64,000 bases of DNA from UMGS1958 sp045542415 (GCA_045542415.1 JAZQKZ010000066.1:36591-100590), one strand, 5' to 3'; shown: positions 35,762 to 44,257, counted from the stretch's first letter. Made by a program: numbers and translations. The notes: generated by a model from the sequence alone, not told the origin.

Positions 35762-35965
35762 TTATTTGTACGGAATAAGCTTCTTGATTACTGCTGCGTT
35801 AGCCTTTGAGCAGTAAGCCTGCTTTCTTAACTGTCTTTTTCTCTTTGTTGTCTTCTTATTAAGAATGTGTCTTCTGAAAGCCTTATTCATCTTTACCTTA
35901 CCGTTCTTTGTAAGGTTGAATCTCTTGGCTGCGCCTCTATGTGTCTTTATCTTAGTCTTAGCCAT
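35762..35965 (-). CDS. rpmI: Ribosomal protein bL35
   Basis: 67 residues, highly basic (KTHRGAAKRFNLTKNGKVK; HILNKKTTKRKRQLRK). Located 25 nt after infC in the conserved infC-rpmI-rplT order. Confidence 0.97.
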   Translation of the reverse strand: MAKTKIKTHRGAAKRFNLTKNGKVKMNKAFRRHILNKKTTKRKRQLRKQAYCSKANAAVIKKLIPYK

Positions 35966-35990
35966 AGTTCTACAACTCCTTTTTATTTTT

Positions 35991-36509
35991 TTACTTTGTT
36001 GATATCGGAGCTAAAAACATTGTCATGTTTCTGCCCTCTAACTTTGCCGGTTTTTCAACCGTTCCCGCCTCTTTAGCTGCCTCTGCAAATCTTTCAAGCA
36101 GGGTATAACCAATTTCGGAATGGCTGACCTCACGTCCTCGGAAACGTACCATAACCTTAACCTTGTCGCCCTTTGATAAGAACTTCATTGCATTTCTGCA
36201 CTTTGTGTTGAAATCGTTTGTATCTATCGACGGAGACAACTGAACCTCCTTGATGTTTACAACCTTCTGGTTCTTGCGGTTTTCCTTTTCACGCTTTGCT
36301 ATTTCGAACTTATACTTGCCGTAGTCCATTATCTTACATACCGGCGGTTTTGCCTGCGGTGCAATCTTTACAAGATCCATACCCTTTTCAACCGCCATGT
36401 CCAGCGCCTCGCTTGCTGACATAACACCAAGCTGTTCACCGTCCATCGAAACTACTCGTACTTCGTTGTCACGAATCTGTTCGTTTATCTGCAGCTCATT
36501 CTTACTTAT
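35991..36509 (-). CDS. infC: Translation initiation factor IF-3, ATA start codon
   Basis: 172 residues. An internal ATG at 36446 would remove the conserved N-terminus; the homologous stretch SKNELQINEQIRDNEVRVV extends upstream without an ATG, GTG or TTG. The frame is best opened by ATA at 36509, with AGGAGG 8 nt upstream. Rare start codons (AUU, AUA, AUC) are the known device by which IF-3 limits its own synthesis. The C-terminal domain carries KPPVCKIMDYGKYKFE and KGDKVKVMVRFRGRE. IF-3 checks the initiator tRNA on the 30S subunit. Confidence 0.93.
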   Translation of the reverse strand: MSKNELQINEQIRDNEVRVVSMDGEQLGVMSASEALDMAVEKGMDLVKIAPQAKPPVCKIMDYGKYKFEIAKREKENRKNQKVVNIKEVQLSPSIDTNDFNTKCRNAMKFLSKGDKVKVMVRFRGREVSHSEIGYTLLERFAEAAKEAGTVEKPAKLEGRNMTMFLAPISTK

Positions 36510-36539
36510 TGTTAATCCCTCCTAACAAAGTATTTGCTC

Positions 36540-36665
36540 AAAGCACTAAAAAAACGGATGCAAAGACATCCGCAACACAACAAATCCAACCCTTTAAAGG
36601 TCAAATGTTATTTACCGTTGGGCTTACTCGCCGGCGGTGAGAACGGATAGCTCTGCTTGTTTTAT
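36540..36665 (-). ncRNA. L20/infC leader RNA
   Basis: The minus strand has GCAGAGCTATCCGTTCTCACC, a block typical of Firmicutes L20 leaders, followed by pairing segments and a terminator hairpin GCGGATGTC/GCATCCG with T7 before infC. It would cut infC-rpmI-rplT transcription when L20 is in excess. Confidence 0.85.
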
Positions 36666-36676
36666 TATCTTGAAGC

Positions 36677-36705
36677 ATTATATCACACAAAAAGCCCTTT
36701 GTCAA
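36677..36705 (-). promoter_or_regulatory. Promoter of infC, nested in a terminator
   Basis: TTGACA (36700-36705) - 17 bp - TATAAT (36677-36682) on the minus strand, perfect consensus. The -35 box forms the loop of the araC-type gene's terminator hairpin. Confidence 0.93.
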
Positions 36706-36716
36706 GGGCTTTTTTA
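36690..36716 (-). terminator. Terminator of the pectate-lyase-linked AraC gene
   Basis: AAAAGCCC / GGGCTTTT hairpin with loop TTGACAAA, followed by a T-run on the minus strand. The loop is the -35 element of infC. Confidence 0.85.
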
Positions 36717-36776
36717 TATTTTTTCATGTTTTTTTCTACAAATATTTTCAAACCGATACTTTTAATTTTAGCAATT

Positions 36777-37616
36777 CTATCCTCTTGGATTTTTTCTGTA
36801 TTCCTGCGGTGTGATGCCTTGCTTCTTTTTGAATATCCTGCTGAAATACTGTGATGAATGAAAACCGCATTTACTTGCAATCTCCGACATACTCAGCTTA
36901 TCTTCTCTCAAAAGCTCACAGGCATATCTGAGCTTCAATGTATTTATATAGGAAACAACCGATACGCCAAGCTCTGCACGGAACATCCTGCACATATGGC
37001 TTTTACTGATATAACATTCCTGTGCAATCTCATCAAGCGAGCTTATCGTTGTATAGTTATGTGCTATATATCCGGTTATCGCATTAAGACGTGTAACCGC
37101 CGCACTATCCGAGCATACAGGGCGTACAATATTGACCTCACTGCAATTCCTATATGCCACTGAAAATTCGCCTATTATCCTGCTCAAAAACAGAAATCTC
37201 TGCATCGGATCTGCATTATCACCCGATATGACACCACTCATCCGATTATACAGTCCCCAAAGCTCCTGTGCCATTTCTTCTGATAAATGCATTATTTCCG
37301 CATCAAAGCATTCATACAGATAATTCTTTGCCTTATCTGTAAAATACGAGGAAATATATTCATCCGAAAATTCCACAAGCAGGCGTTTATGCTCACTCAG
37401 ACCGAAATTGTAATGCGACACGCCCGGCTTAATCAGTGCAACATCACCCGCATCAAGCTTGTACAGCTTGTCATATACATTCATGCGGCAGCTACCCTCA
37501 AGCACCATAAATATCTCATAATGCTCATGGGTGTGACAGCCGTTCATGCTGTAGTCCGCATCTCTTTTTTCCACGCTTACTCCAAAGCCTTTTTCCAGAA
37601 TCGGATAGTATATCAT
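36777..37616 (-). CDS. AraC family transcriptional regulator
   Basis: 279 residues from the ATG at 37616 (MIYYPILEKGFG), chosen for GGAG 6-7 nt upstream; an ATG four codons earlier is also possible. N-terminal cupin sensor (CHTHEHYEIFMVLEG; LDAGDVALIKPGVSHYNF) and a C-terminal pair of helix-turn-helix motifs (EIAQECYISKSHMCRMF; EIASKCGFHSSQYFSRIF). It lies directly downstream of the PL1 pectate lyase in the same direction and could control it in response to a pectic sugar; this is inferred from position. Confidence 0.9.
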   Translation of the reverse strand: MIYYPILEKGFGVSVEKRDADYSMNGCHTHEHYEIFMVLEGSCRMNVYDKLYKLDAGDVALIKPGVSHYNFGLSEHKRLLVEFSDEYISSYFTDKAKNYLYECFDAEIMHLSEEMAQELWGLYNRMSGVISGDNADPMQRFLFLSRIIGEFSVAYRNCSEVNIVRPVCSDSAAVTRLNAITGYIAHNYTTISSLDEIAQECYISKSHMCRMFRAELGVSVVSYINTLKLRYACELLREDKLSMSEIASKCGFHSSQYFSRIFKKKQGITPQEYRKNPRG

Positions 37617-37742
37617 ATCATTCTCCATTCCGCAATGCGGTACAACCTTGAAAACAAGCACTCAACACATCCGATGATACAATCCTTTTTGCCGCACATT
37701 CGGACTGCCATGTGCCTGTTTTCACATTATTTTATCAGATTA

Positions 37743-40553
37743 TCAATTATATCCACGCACATTTGAAGCCGGCTCCATATTCTTCCATATAAAGCACTTC
37801 ACCGCAAATGCCTGCGCGCTGCGTAATGCCTCAAAAGCCGTATCTGCAACAGTTACCTCTTTGATGTCAAGCTTTATCAGACGTCCCGTTTCGTCGTACT
37901 GTGCGATATACGCAATTGCAGGCTCTGCATCTTCAGCCGCAATTATCGCCGGAGAAATCACGCCCTCCGATTCTCTTACTTCATTGATAAAGTAATCATA
38001 TTCCGGTGCAGCTGTTGCTTCCGGTGTTGCACTCGGCTCAACTGTCGGTGCTGTTGTTGCTTCCGGTGTCGCTGTCGGTGCCGTTGTTGCCTCCGGTGTT
38101 GCACTCGGCTCAATTGTCGGTGCTGTTGTCACCTCCGGTGTTGCTGTCGGTACCGTTGTTGCCTCCGGAGTTGCAGTCGGCTCAGCTGTCGGTGTCGCAG
38201 TCGGCTCAGGGGTTGCTGTCGGCTCCGGTGTCTGAACTGTTTCTGACGGTGTAAACACCATCGAGCAAATTGTCAGACTGCTTGATTTTGAATATACATA
38301 AACTGACTTGTTTGCTTCAAGCTCCACACTCAGGCTTGCCGCCGATTTTTCCGCCGGCATCTCACCCAGTATTTCATCCTCATTATAAGCCACCTGCATT
38401 GTTCTTGATGAACCGCCGGTACTTTCAAAGTTTACTGTAAGCGTTCCCGCAACGCCGGGAAGAATCTCCACACATCTGTATGCACCCGGAACACCGCCGC
38501 CGTTGAGCTTAAGTCCCTTTGAGAATACCGTGTCATACTTAAGCGCTGTTATTGATACGTTCTTTGATGAGTTTGCATATATTCTTGAATTTTTATATAT
38601 CGTTGTTTCTGTATATTCCTCTGCCGCATTCTCGTATGTCCATACGGTATGTTCAACAACGGGAACAAGCTCTGTTGCCGGAGCCTGTGTCACGTCCGGA
38701 GTCTGCGTCACTTCCGGTGTTGCCGTAGCATCAGGATTTTCTGTTGCGGTCGGGTCAGGAGTCGCAGTCGGCTTCGGTGTCGGTGTCGCTGTCGGCTTGG
38801 GAGTTGCTGTCGGCACAGGAGTGGGAGTTGCCGTAGGCGCCGGTGTTACACCTGCTCCCACTGCCGGATAATACTCACCCGACACACCTGTATATGTCGC
38901 CTCAACAGGCGAAGTATATGCTGTAAGCAACGCCTTTAAATCATCGTCAATATCCGAATTACGGTCGGCTTCTTTATCATCGAACTCATACTCAAAGTCT
39001 CCGCCGCCCACACGTCCTGCTGATGCCTCAACAATTGAAGCAACCTCCTGCGGAGCGTCGGGAGTATATTCGTACATAGTCGATGCAGTATCGAAATTAT
39101 TATATGTTGAATTATAGGTTATACCCTTAAATGTCGAAAGCTTTGTCTTAACACTTGACGGAACCTGCTCATCACGTTCTGATACAAGATATGCATCAAA
39201 GTCCGAGCCGGTATCCGCACTGTAATAAAGCGTCGGATCCTCTCCGTCAAAGTAGTTGTTGTACGCTTTTATTATACCGCCTGCCTCTTTTGAGAAAGTA
39301 CCGCTGTCACTTCCCTGCATTGACGAAAGCATGGGGCCTTTCGGGTTACGGTAATAGTTCGCTTCGACAAATGCACTCGCACCCGATGTTACACCCGTTC
39401 CGTACTTTGCGTTGCCGTCAAAGTAATTGTTGTACATATGCACGGTTGCAAAACGGATTCTCGGATGACGTGAGTCCGAATGGTCAAACCAGTTATGATG
39501 ATATGAAAGATAGCTTGTTGTATCCTCCGTTTTGCTTGCACTCGCAATTACAAGCGAAGCCTTGCCGCTTTCCCAGAAATGGTTATATGAAAGCGTACAA
39601 TATCTTGAATTATTCTTGATATCCAGTGAACCGTCACCCTTCACCTGATCGCTGTCCGCACCCGGTGAACCGTAGAAAATATCATTGTTATGTACCCAGA
39701 TATTGCTGTTATCGCCCTCAACCGCTATACCGTCATCCAGGAAGAGCATCATGCCAAGGTTGCGAAGCTCCACGTTTGAAGATCCCTTGATAACAAATGC
39801 AGATCTGTACATGGTAGCATCCTCACCGATACCCTCCACCGTTACATTCGCAAGCTCCTGGAGATAGTAGATGTGGCTCGACTCATTAACACTACCCTCA
39901 AATGTGATTTCGTCACCGTTTATCTTACCGATAATTCTTATTATATAATGACCGTTCGGCTCATCGGGATTTGATACCTTTGAAATACCCTCGATAATAT
40001 TTCCGAGACCCGTATAGCTCTTCTTGCCGATAGTTGCGGTAATTGTATCGATATTATCCTGTGTTATATAGAAAATCTGTGCATCTGCAGGCACCGAGCC
40101 GTCAGCGTTATAGCCACCCGATGCATTTCCGCCGTTCGGGGACTGTGCCGAGAACGCAAAGCCCTCACGCTTATGTGCCGATACGTTGACAGTATCTGTA
40201 TATACCGCCTCTGTTTCCGCGCCGTTCTTTACTGCGGCAATTTTTATATCATAGCTTCCCTGTACCAGACCTGGGATATCCACTCTGTAACAATCCTCAT
40301 AACGGCGTATCAGCTGTGCATCTGCCTTTTGTGAATACTCGCTCTGTGACGAATTTTTATAATATACATTATATCCGTCAACATTTTCGGTGTTTGTCCA
40401 CTCGGCATACGCACCCTCCATATAGCCGCCCGATTCAGTTATTGTAATATTGGTCTGTGCCTGAACAATCTCTGTCACAGGCAACTGTGGCATAGCAGAA
40501 CCCATTCCGATAAATGCGGCACATAATAATGCAAGTCCTTTTTTGAATTTCAT
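37743..40553 (-). CDS. Secreted PL1 pectate lyase with fibronectin-like head and Pro/Thr linkers
   Basis: 936 residues from the ATG at 40553 (MKFKKGLALLCAAF; GGAGAGAGACT upstream). Signal peptide, a fibronectin-III-like domain (~35-135), then a PL1 beta-helix (~148-410) with WVHNNDIFYG, DGSLDIKNNSRYCTLSYNHF, LSYHHNWFDHSDSRHPRIRF (catalytic Arg ~360) and VHMYNNYFDG. A Thr/Pro linker (~565-630), a jelly-roll-like domain (~638-765), a second Thr/Pro/Ala/Glu linker (~770-850) and a C-terminal IAQYDETGRL...CFIWKNMEPA module follow. It should cleave demethylated polygalacturonate by Ca-dependent beta-elimination outside the cell. It shares modules with the esterase at 1-6343. Confidence 0.95.
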   Translation of the reverse strand: MKFKKGLALLCAAFIGMGSAMPQLPVTEIVQAQTNITITESGGYMEGAYAEWTNTENVDGYNVYYKNSSQSEYSQKADAQLIRRYEDCYRVDIPGLVQGSYDIKIAAVKNGAETEAVYTDTVNVSAHKREGFAFSAQSPNGGNASGGYNADGSVPADAQIFYITQDNIDTITATIGKKSYTGLGNIIEGISKVSNPDEPNGHYIIRIIGKINGDEITFEGSVNESSHIYYLQELANVTVEGIGEDATMYRSAFVIKGSSNVELRNLGMMLFLDDGIAVEGDNSNIWVHNNDIFYGSPGADSDQVKGDGSLDIKNNSRYCTLSYNHFWESGKASLVIASASKTEDTTSYLSYHHNWFDHSDSRHPRIRFATVHMYNNYFDGNAKYGTGVTSGASAFVEANYYRNPKGPMLSSMQGSDSGTFSKEAGGIIKAYNNYFDGEDPTLYYSADTGSDFDAYLVSERDEQVPSSVKTKLSTFKGITYNSTYNNFDTASTMYEYTPDAPQEVASIVEASAGRVGGGDFEYEFDDKEADRNSDIDDDLKALLTAYTSPVEATYTGVSGEYYPAVGAGVTPAPTATPTPVPTATPKPTATPTPKPTATPDPTATENPDATATPEVTQTPDVTQAPATELVPVVEHTVWTYENAAEEYTETTIYKNSRIYANSSKNVSITALKYDTVFSKGLKLNGGGVPGAYRCVEILPGVAGTLTVNFESTGGSSRTMQVAYNEDEILGEMPAEKSAASLSVELEANKSVYVYSKSSSLTICSMVFTPSETVQTPEPTATPEPTATPTAEPTATPEATTVPTATPEVTTAPTIEPSATPEATTAPTATPEATTAPTVEPSATPEATAAPEYDYFINEVRESEGVISPAIIAAEDAEPAIAYIAQYDETGRLIKLDIKEVTVADTAFEALRSAQAFAVKCFIWKNMEPASNVRGYN

Positions 40554-40602
40554 AGTCTCTCTCCATTCCACCGTTGCATACGGTCCAAATTATCTCACTT
40601 GT

Positions 40603-40631
40603 ATTATACACCCACAACCGACAAATTTCAA
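40603..40631 (-). promoter_or_regulatory. Promoter of the pectate lyase gene
   Basis: TTGAAA - 17 bp - TATAAT on the minus strand. Confidence 0.85.
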
Positions 40632-40693
40632 GGTGTAATTTTACTTTATATGAAAATTTTTTCACTACTTTGTCGGAATGTTAACCAATACTC

Positions 40694-40725
40694 AAAAAAG
40701 GACTGCACACGCAGTCTCCTTTTGC
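40694..40725 (-). terminator. Terminator of the MATE gene
   Basis: GGACTGC / GCAGTC(T)CC hairpin with a single bulge; T-run follows on the minus strand. Confidence 0.8.
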
Positions 40726-40726
40726 C

Positions 40727-42079
40727 TTATAACGGCTTTATTATCTTATTATAAATATGCCTGAAAAACAGCACACTTGCCGTAAGCGATGCAATCTCTG
40801 CAATATTATACGACCACCATACATTATCCACATTGCCCGTAAGCGAAAGCAGATACGCCGCCGGAAGCAGAACCACCAGCTGTCTTGTGAACGAAACAAG
40901 CATACTGAATATTCCGTTGCCAAGTGCCTGCAATGCAGAGCCGATAATAATACATACTCCGGCAAACGGGAAGCTCAGACATATCACACGGAGTGCCACA
41001 GATCCGATTGCTATCATCTGCTCCGATGCATTGAAGAGCATCAGCAGCTTTTCCGGAATCGCAAGGAATATTATAAATCCTATAAGCATAAGTCCCACCG
41101 AGTAGAATATGCTGTATTTTATCGCCTTAACCAATCGCTCACGCTTCTTTGCACCGTAATTATATGCAACAATCGGTACCATTCCGTTGTTAAGTCCGAA
41201 TATCGGCATGAATATGAAGCTGTTGAGCTTGAAATATACACCGAATACGGCAACCGCAGTTGATGAAAATACCATTAAAATCTTGTTCATTCCGAATGTC
41301 ATTACCGAGCCTATCGCCTGCATTATCATTGACGGAATACCGACTGTAAGAATGGTTTTTATAACTCTTCCGTCCGGACGGAAGCCCTTAAACTTAATTT
41401 CAACTTCCTTGTTCAGCTTATGATTGAGAATAAATGCAAGTATTCCGGCTGTAATCTGACCGATAACAGTTGCAACAGCCGCACCCTTTATGCCCATTGC
41501 AGGACATCCGAACAGACCGAAAATCATAATCGGGTCAAGAATTATATTTATAACCGCACCTACAATCTGTGTTATCATTGTACATATGGTTTTTCCCGTA
41601 GATTGAAGAATTTTCTCAAACGCCATCTGCATATAAATTCCAAATGAGAAAATCATTACAATTGAGAGATAATCAACTCCAAGCTCCGTAATCTCGCCTG
41701 CTCCCGACTGTGCCATATAAAACGGTCTTACAGCAACAAATCCGAGAATAAAGAAAATCACAAAGCAAACAGCCCATATAAATATACCGTTAACCGCCGC
41801 CTTATTTGCCCCATCATAGTCCTTCTGACCGAGCGAGCGTGACAAAAGTGCATTTACACCTACTCCCGTACCCGTTGCAGATGCGATAAGCAATGTCTGC
41901 ATAGGAAACGCAATCGATACAGCTGTAAGAGCATTTTCAGAAAGCTGTGCCACGAAAATTGAATCTACTATATTATATAACGCCTGAACGAGCATCGATA
42001 TCATCATCGGCAATGACATTGAAATCAAAAGCTTATTCATAGGCATATATCCCATTTTGTTCTCTTTTATATTATCCAT
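40727..42079 (-). CDS. MATE family efflux transporter
   Basis: 450 residues, about twelve membrane helices in two homologous halves (ISMLVQALYNIVDSIFVAQL in the first; IPSMIMQAIGSVMTFGMNKI in the second). Exports drugs or metabolites using a Na+ or H+ gradient; the substrate is not predictable. Monocistronic. The start codon follows AGGAGG at ~10 nt. Confidence 0.94.
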   Translation of the reverse strand: MDNIKENKMGYMPMNKLLISMSLPMMISMLVQALYNIVDSIFVAQLSENALTAVSIAFPMQTLLIASATGTGVGVNALLSRSLGQKDYDGANKAAVNGIFIWAVCFVIFFILGFVAVRPFYMAQSGAGEITELGVDYLSIVMIFSFGIYMQMAFEKILQSTGKTICTMITQIVGAVINIILDPIMIFGLFGCPAMGIKGAAVATVIGQITAGILAFILNHKLNKEVEIKFKGFRPDGRVIKTILTVGIPSMIMQAIGSVMTFGMNKILMVFSSTAVAVFGVYFKLNSFIFMPIFGLNNGMVPIVAYNYGAKKRERLVKAIKYSIFYSVGLMLIGFIIFLAIPEKLLMLFNASEQMIAIGSVALRVICLSFPFAGVCIIIGSALQALGNGIFSMLVSFTRQLVVLLPAAYLLSLTGNVDNVWWSYNIAEIASLTASVLFFRHIYNKIIKPL

Positions 42080-42112
42080 GAAAACATTTCCTCCTTATTT
42101 GACACATCTTAT

Positions 42113-42141
42113 ATTATAGCATTTTATTTTTTCTTTTTCAA
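42113..42141 (-). promoter_or_regulatory. Promoter of the MATE gene
   Basis: TTGAAA - 17 bp - TATAAT on the minus strand. Confidence 0.82.
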
Positions 42142-42284
42142 CAGATAAACTGACAGTTTTCTTTTTCTGCCGCAGGATGTTTTATAGGAATTTAGCTAAA
42201 GCATTAACGGGTACGGTCAACTTTGCATATTATAATATGAAGAGAGGCAGTATCCGGGAGGTCTGTACATAAATCAAAAAGGAG

Positions 42285-42539
42285 ATGAAAATTATGTATA
42301 TAGTTATCGGTTCCGTCACGTCGGCGGTACGGCTCAAACGGCTTCTTGAGAGTGCAACAGGCTTCCCCTGTGAGGTGGTTCATACACCGCCCGGACTTAA
42401 CAAGGGTGGCTGTTCATATACGGTCATTGCAGATGACCGCCTGAAATCGGATATCCGTGCATTCTGTGCAAGAAAGGATATCAGCATTAAAGGAATATAT
42501 ATGCGTGAGGGAGATGAATTTTATGCTATATCTGGATAA
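42285..42539 (+). CDS. DUF3343 protein (putative Se/S carrier-like)
   Basis: 84 residues. Matches the small DUF3343 family: an N-terminal VIGSVTSAVRLKRLLES helix, HTPPGLNKGGCSYTV with its single conserved Cys region (GGCSY), and a C-terminal GIYMREGDEFYAI. These proteins often sit by cysteine desulfurases and selenium genes and are suggested to carry sulfur or selenium. The overlap of 17 nt with the cysteine-desulfurase gene fits that role. Preceded by AAAAGGAG. Confidence 0.85.
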   Translation: MKIMYIVIGSVTSAVRLKRLLESATGFPCEVVHTPPGLNKGGCSYTVIADDRLKSDIRAFCARKDISIKGIYMREGDEFYAISG

Positions 42540-43626
42540 TGCCGCCACCACGCTGAGAAAGCCGCTGACGGTGTATGCCTCCATGCTTTATAACACTCTT
42601 TTTTGCAGTGCAAATGCCGGAAGAGGGGCACACCGTCTGAGCCTTGGGAATATGGAAAGGATAATAGAGACGCAGGAGCTTATCGCACAGCTGTTCAATA
42701 TATCCAATCCGTCAAATATAGCGTTCATGCCGAATGCCACATATGCACTTAACGCTGTTATTTCCGGAATAAGCAAAAATGCACATATCGTCGTAACTCA
42801 GATGGACCACAACAGTGTGCTTCGCCCCGCACATCAAAAAGGCAGCTACAGTATAGCAAAGGCGGACAAAACAGGCTTTGTCAGTCCCGAAGCTGTCGAG
42901 CGTGAAATCCGGGAGGACACACAGCTCATAGTCTGCACTCATGCTTCAAATGTCTGCGGTACAATAATGCCAATAGAAAGAATAGGCGAAATTGCCAAAA
43001 AGCATGGGTGTATGTTCCTCATAGACGCCGCCCAGACAGCCGGCTGTGTTGATATCGATGCCGAAAAAATGCACGCTGATTTCATAGCATTTTCAGGGCA
43101 TAAGGGACTTATGGGGCCGCTCGGCACAGGCGGATTATACGTCCGTAACCCCGACACTCTCACGCCCATTATCACAGGCGGTACGGGCAGCAGCTCCGAA
43201 TCGCTTACACAGCCTCGCGAAATGCCGGATATGCTTCATAGCGGTACACTGAACACCCCCTCAATTTCCGCTTTGGGAAATGCGGTAAAATATATATTGA
43301 AAAGAGGCGTGGGGGAAATAGGCACTCATGAGAGCCATCTCGCCGCAAGGCTTGATGAGCTGCTTGGCAATACCAAAGGAGTGCAGCTCTACGGAGCCGC
43401 ACACAAGACGGGAATATGTGCATTTAATATAGACGGACTTACAAGCGACATGACTCAGGAGCGTATCGGTGATAAAATTGCCCTGCGTTCAGGATATCAC
43501 TGTGCACCGCTTGCACATCAGGCTTTGGGGACGCAAAACAGAGGTATTGTCCGCATCTCATTCGGTGTCTATGACAGCCTCCGTACTGTAGAAAAAGCTT
43601 ACAGGGTAATAAGAGAAATAATTTAG
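42523..43626 (+). CDS. Cysteine desulfurase family aminotransferase class V
   Basis: 367 residues from the ATG at 42523 (MLYLDNAATTLRKP), preceded by GAGGGAG; longer upstream readings overlap DUF3343. PLP fold with the active-site Lys in FSGHKGLMGPLGTGG, TQMDHNSVLRP and the C-terminal RSGYHCAPLAHQ carrying the likely persulfide Cys. It is the shorter NifS-like type, not the standard IscS. Probably donates S (or Se from selenocysteine) to the overlapping DUF3343 protein. The exact substrate is inferred. Confidence 0.92.
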   Translation: MLYLDNAATTLRKPLTVYASMLYNTLFCSANAGRGAHRLSLGNMERIIETQELIAQLFNISNPSNIAFMPNATYALNAVISGISKNAHIVVTQMDHNSVLRPAHQKGSYSIAKADKTGFVSPEAVEREIREDTQLIVCTHASNVCGTIMPIERIGEIAKKHGCMFLIDAAQTAGCVDIDAEKMHADFIAFSGHKGLMGPLGTGGLYVRNPDTLTPIITGGTGSSSESLTQPREMPDMLHSGTLNTPSISALGNAVKYILKRGVGEIGTHESHLAARLDELLGNTKGVQLYGAAHKTGICAFNIDGLTSDMTQERIGDKIALRSGYHCAPLAHQALGTQNRGIVRISFGVYDSLRTVEKAYRVIREII

Positions 43627-43633
43627 GTTATAG

Positions 43634-43672
43634 CACTTTTTTCAAAAAAATCAAATTTTTTTGAAAAAAGTG
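43634..43672 (+). terminator. Terminator of the desulfurase operon
   Basis: Perfect 18-bp inverted repeat CACTTTTTTCAAAAAAAT with a 3-nt loop, unusually AT-rich, abutting the -35 box of the tRNA promoter. Confidence 0.7.
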
Positions 43673-43701
43673 TTGACAAAACAAAAAAGCTGTGTTATAC
43701 T
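43673..43701 (+). promoter_or_regulatory. Promoter of the tRNA cluster
   Basis: TTGACA - 17 bp - TATACT, ~41 bp before the first tRNA. A short AGTCAGCT/AGCTGGCT hairpin lies in the leader (43707-43731). Confidence 0.9.
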
Positions 43702-43741
43702 ATTTTAGTCAGCTAAGAGGAGCTGGCTAAAATATGAATAT

Positions 43742-43815
43742 GCGGGTGTAGTTCAATGGTAGAATCCCAGCCTTCCAAGCTGGTCGTGTGGGTTCGATTC
43801 CCATCACCCGCTCCA
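43742..43815 (+). tRNA. tRNA-Gly (TCC)
   Basis: Cloverleaf with acceptor GCGGGTG/CACCCGC, anticodon TCC in CTTCCAA, T-loop GGTTCGATT and an encoded CCA end. Confidence 0.97.
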
Positions 43816-43820
43816 TATAT

Positions 43821-43894
43821 GCGGTTGTAGCTCAGCTGGATAGAGCAACTGCCTTCTAAGCAGTAGGCCAGGGGTTCGAGTCCCTTCAACCGCA
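43821..43894 (+). tRNA. tRNA-Arg (TCT)
   Basis: Acceptor GCGGTTG/CAACCGC, anticodon TCT in CTTCTAA, T-loop GGTTCGAGT. CCA is not encoded. Confidence 0.96.
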
Positions 43895-43969
43895 TTTCCC
43901 TTAAATGGGTACAACTTAAAATGGTGGGAACGAGCTTGTTTGCACCGATTTTTTTTAAAAAAGTAATAT

Positions 43970-44047
43970 GGTGGGTATAGTTCAGTTGGTTAGAGCGTCA
44001 GATTGTGGTCCTGAATGTCGTGGGTTCAAGTCCCACTACCCACCCCA
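43970..44047 (+). tRNA. tRNA-His (GTG)
   Basis: Acceptor GTGGGTA/TACCCAC with the extra G-1 opposite C73, anticodon GTG in TTGTGGT, T-loop GGTTCAAGT and an encoded CCA. The 75-nt spacer before it contains no further tRNA. Confidence 0.97.
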
Positions 44048-44067
44048 TTTTATTTTTTTGAAAACTT

Positions 44068-44140
44068 GGGGATATAGCCAAGTCGGTAAGGCATCGGATT
44101 TTGATTCCGACATGCGTAGGTTCGAGTCCTGCTATCCCTG
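44068..44140 (+). tRNA. tRNA-Gln (TTG)
   Basis: Anticodon TTG in TTTTGAT, D-arm AGCCAAGTCGGTAAGGC, T-arm GTAGG/CCTGC. The acceptor pairs GGGGATA with TATCCCT, giving a weak G1-U72 pair; discriminator G73. CCA is not encoded. Confidence 0.93.
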
Positions 44141-44145
44141 CATAC

Positions 44146-44218
44146 GGGCCATTAGCTCAGCTGGCAGAGCACCTCACTTTTAATGAGGTTGTCCGGGGTT
44201 CGAGTCTCCGATGGCTCA
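44146..44218 (+). tRNA. tRNA-Lys (TTT)
   Basis: Acceptor GGGCCAT/ATGGCTC, anticodon TTT in CTTTTAA, T-arm CGGGG/CTCCG. CCA is not encoded. Confidence 0.96.
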
Positions 44219-44223
44219 CGAAT

Positions 44224-44257
44224 AAAAAGACTTAGCCGAAAGGTTAAGTCTTTTTTC
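44224..44257 (+). terminator. Terminator of the tRNA cluster
   Basis: AAGACTTAGCC / GGTTAAGTCTT hairpin with a GAAA tetraloop and T6. Confidence 0.92.

Noticed and set aside
42457..42522. Extended N-terminus of the cysteine desulfurase
   Set aside because: The extra 22 residues overlap the DUF3343 gene in another frame; the ATG at 42523 has a better ribosome binding site and begins at the conserved YLDNAATT.
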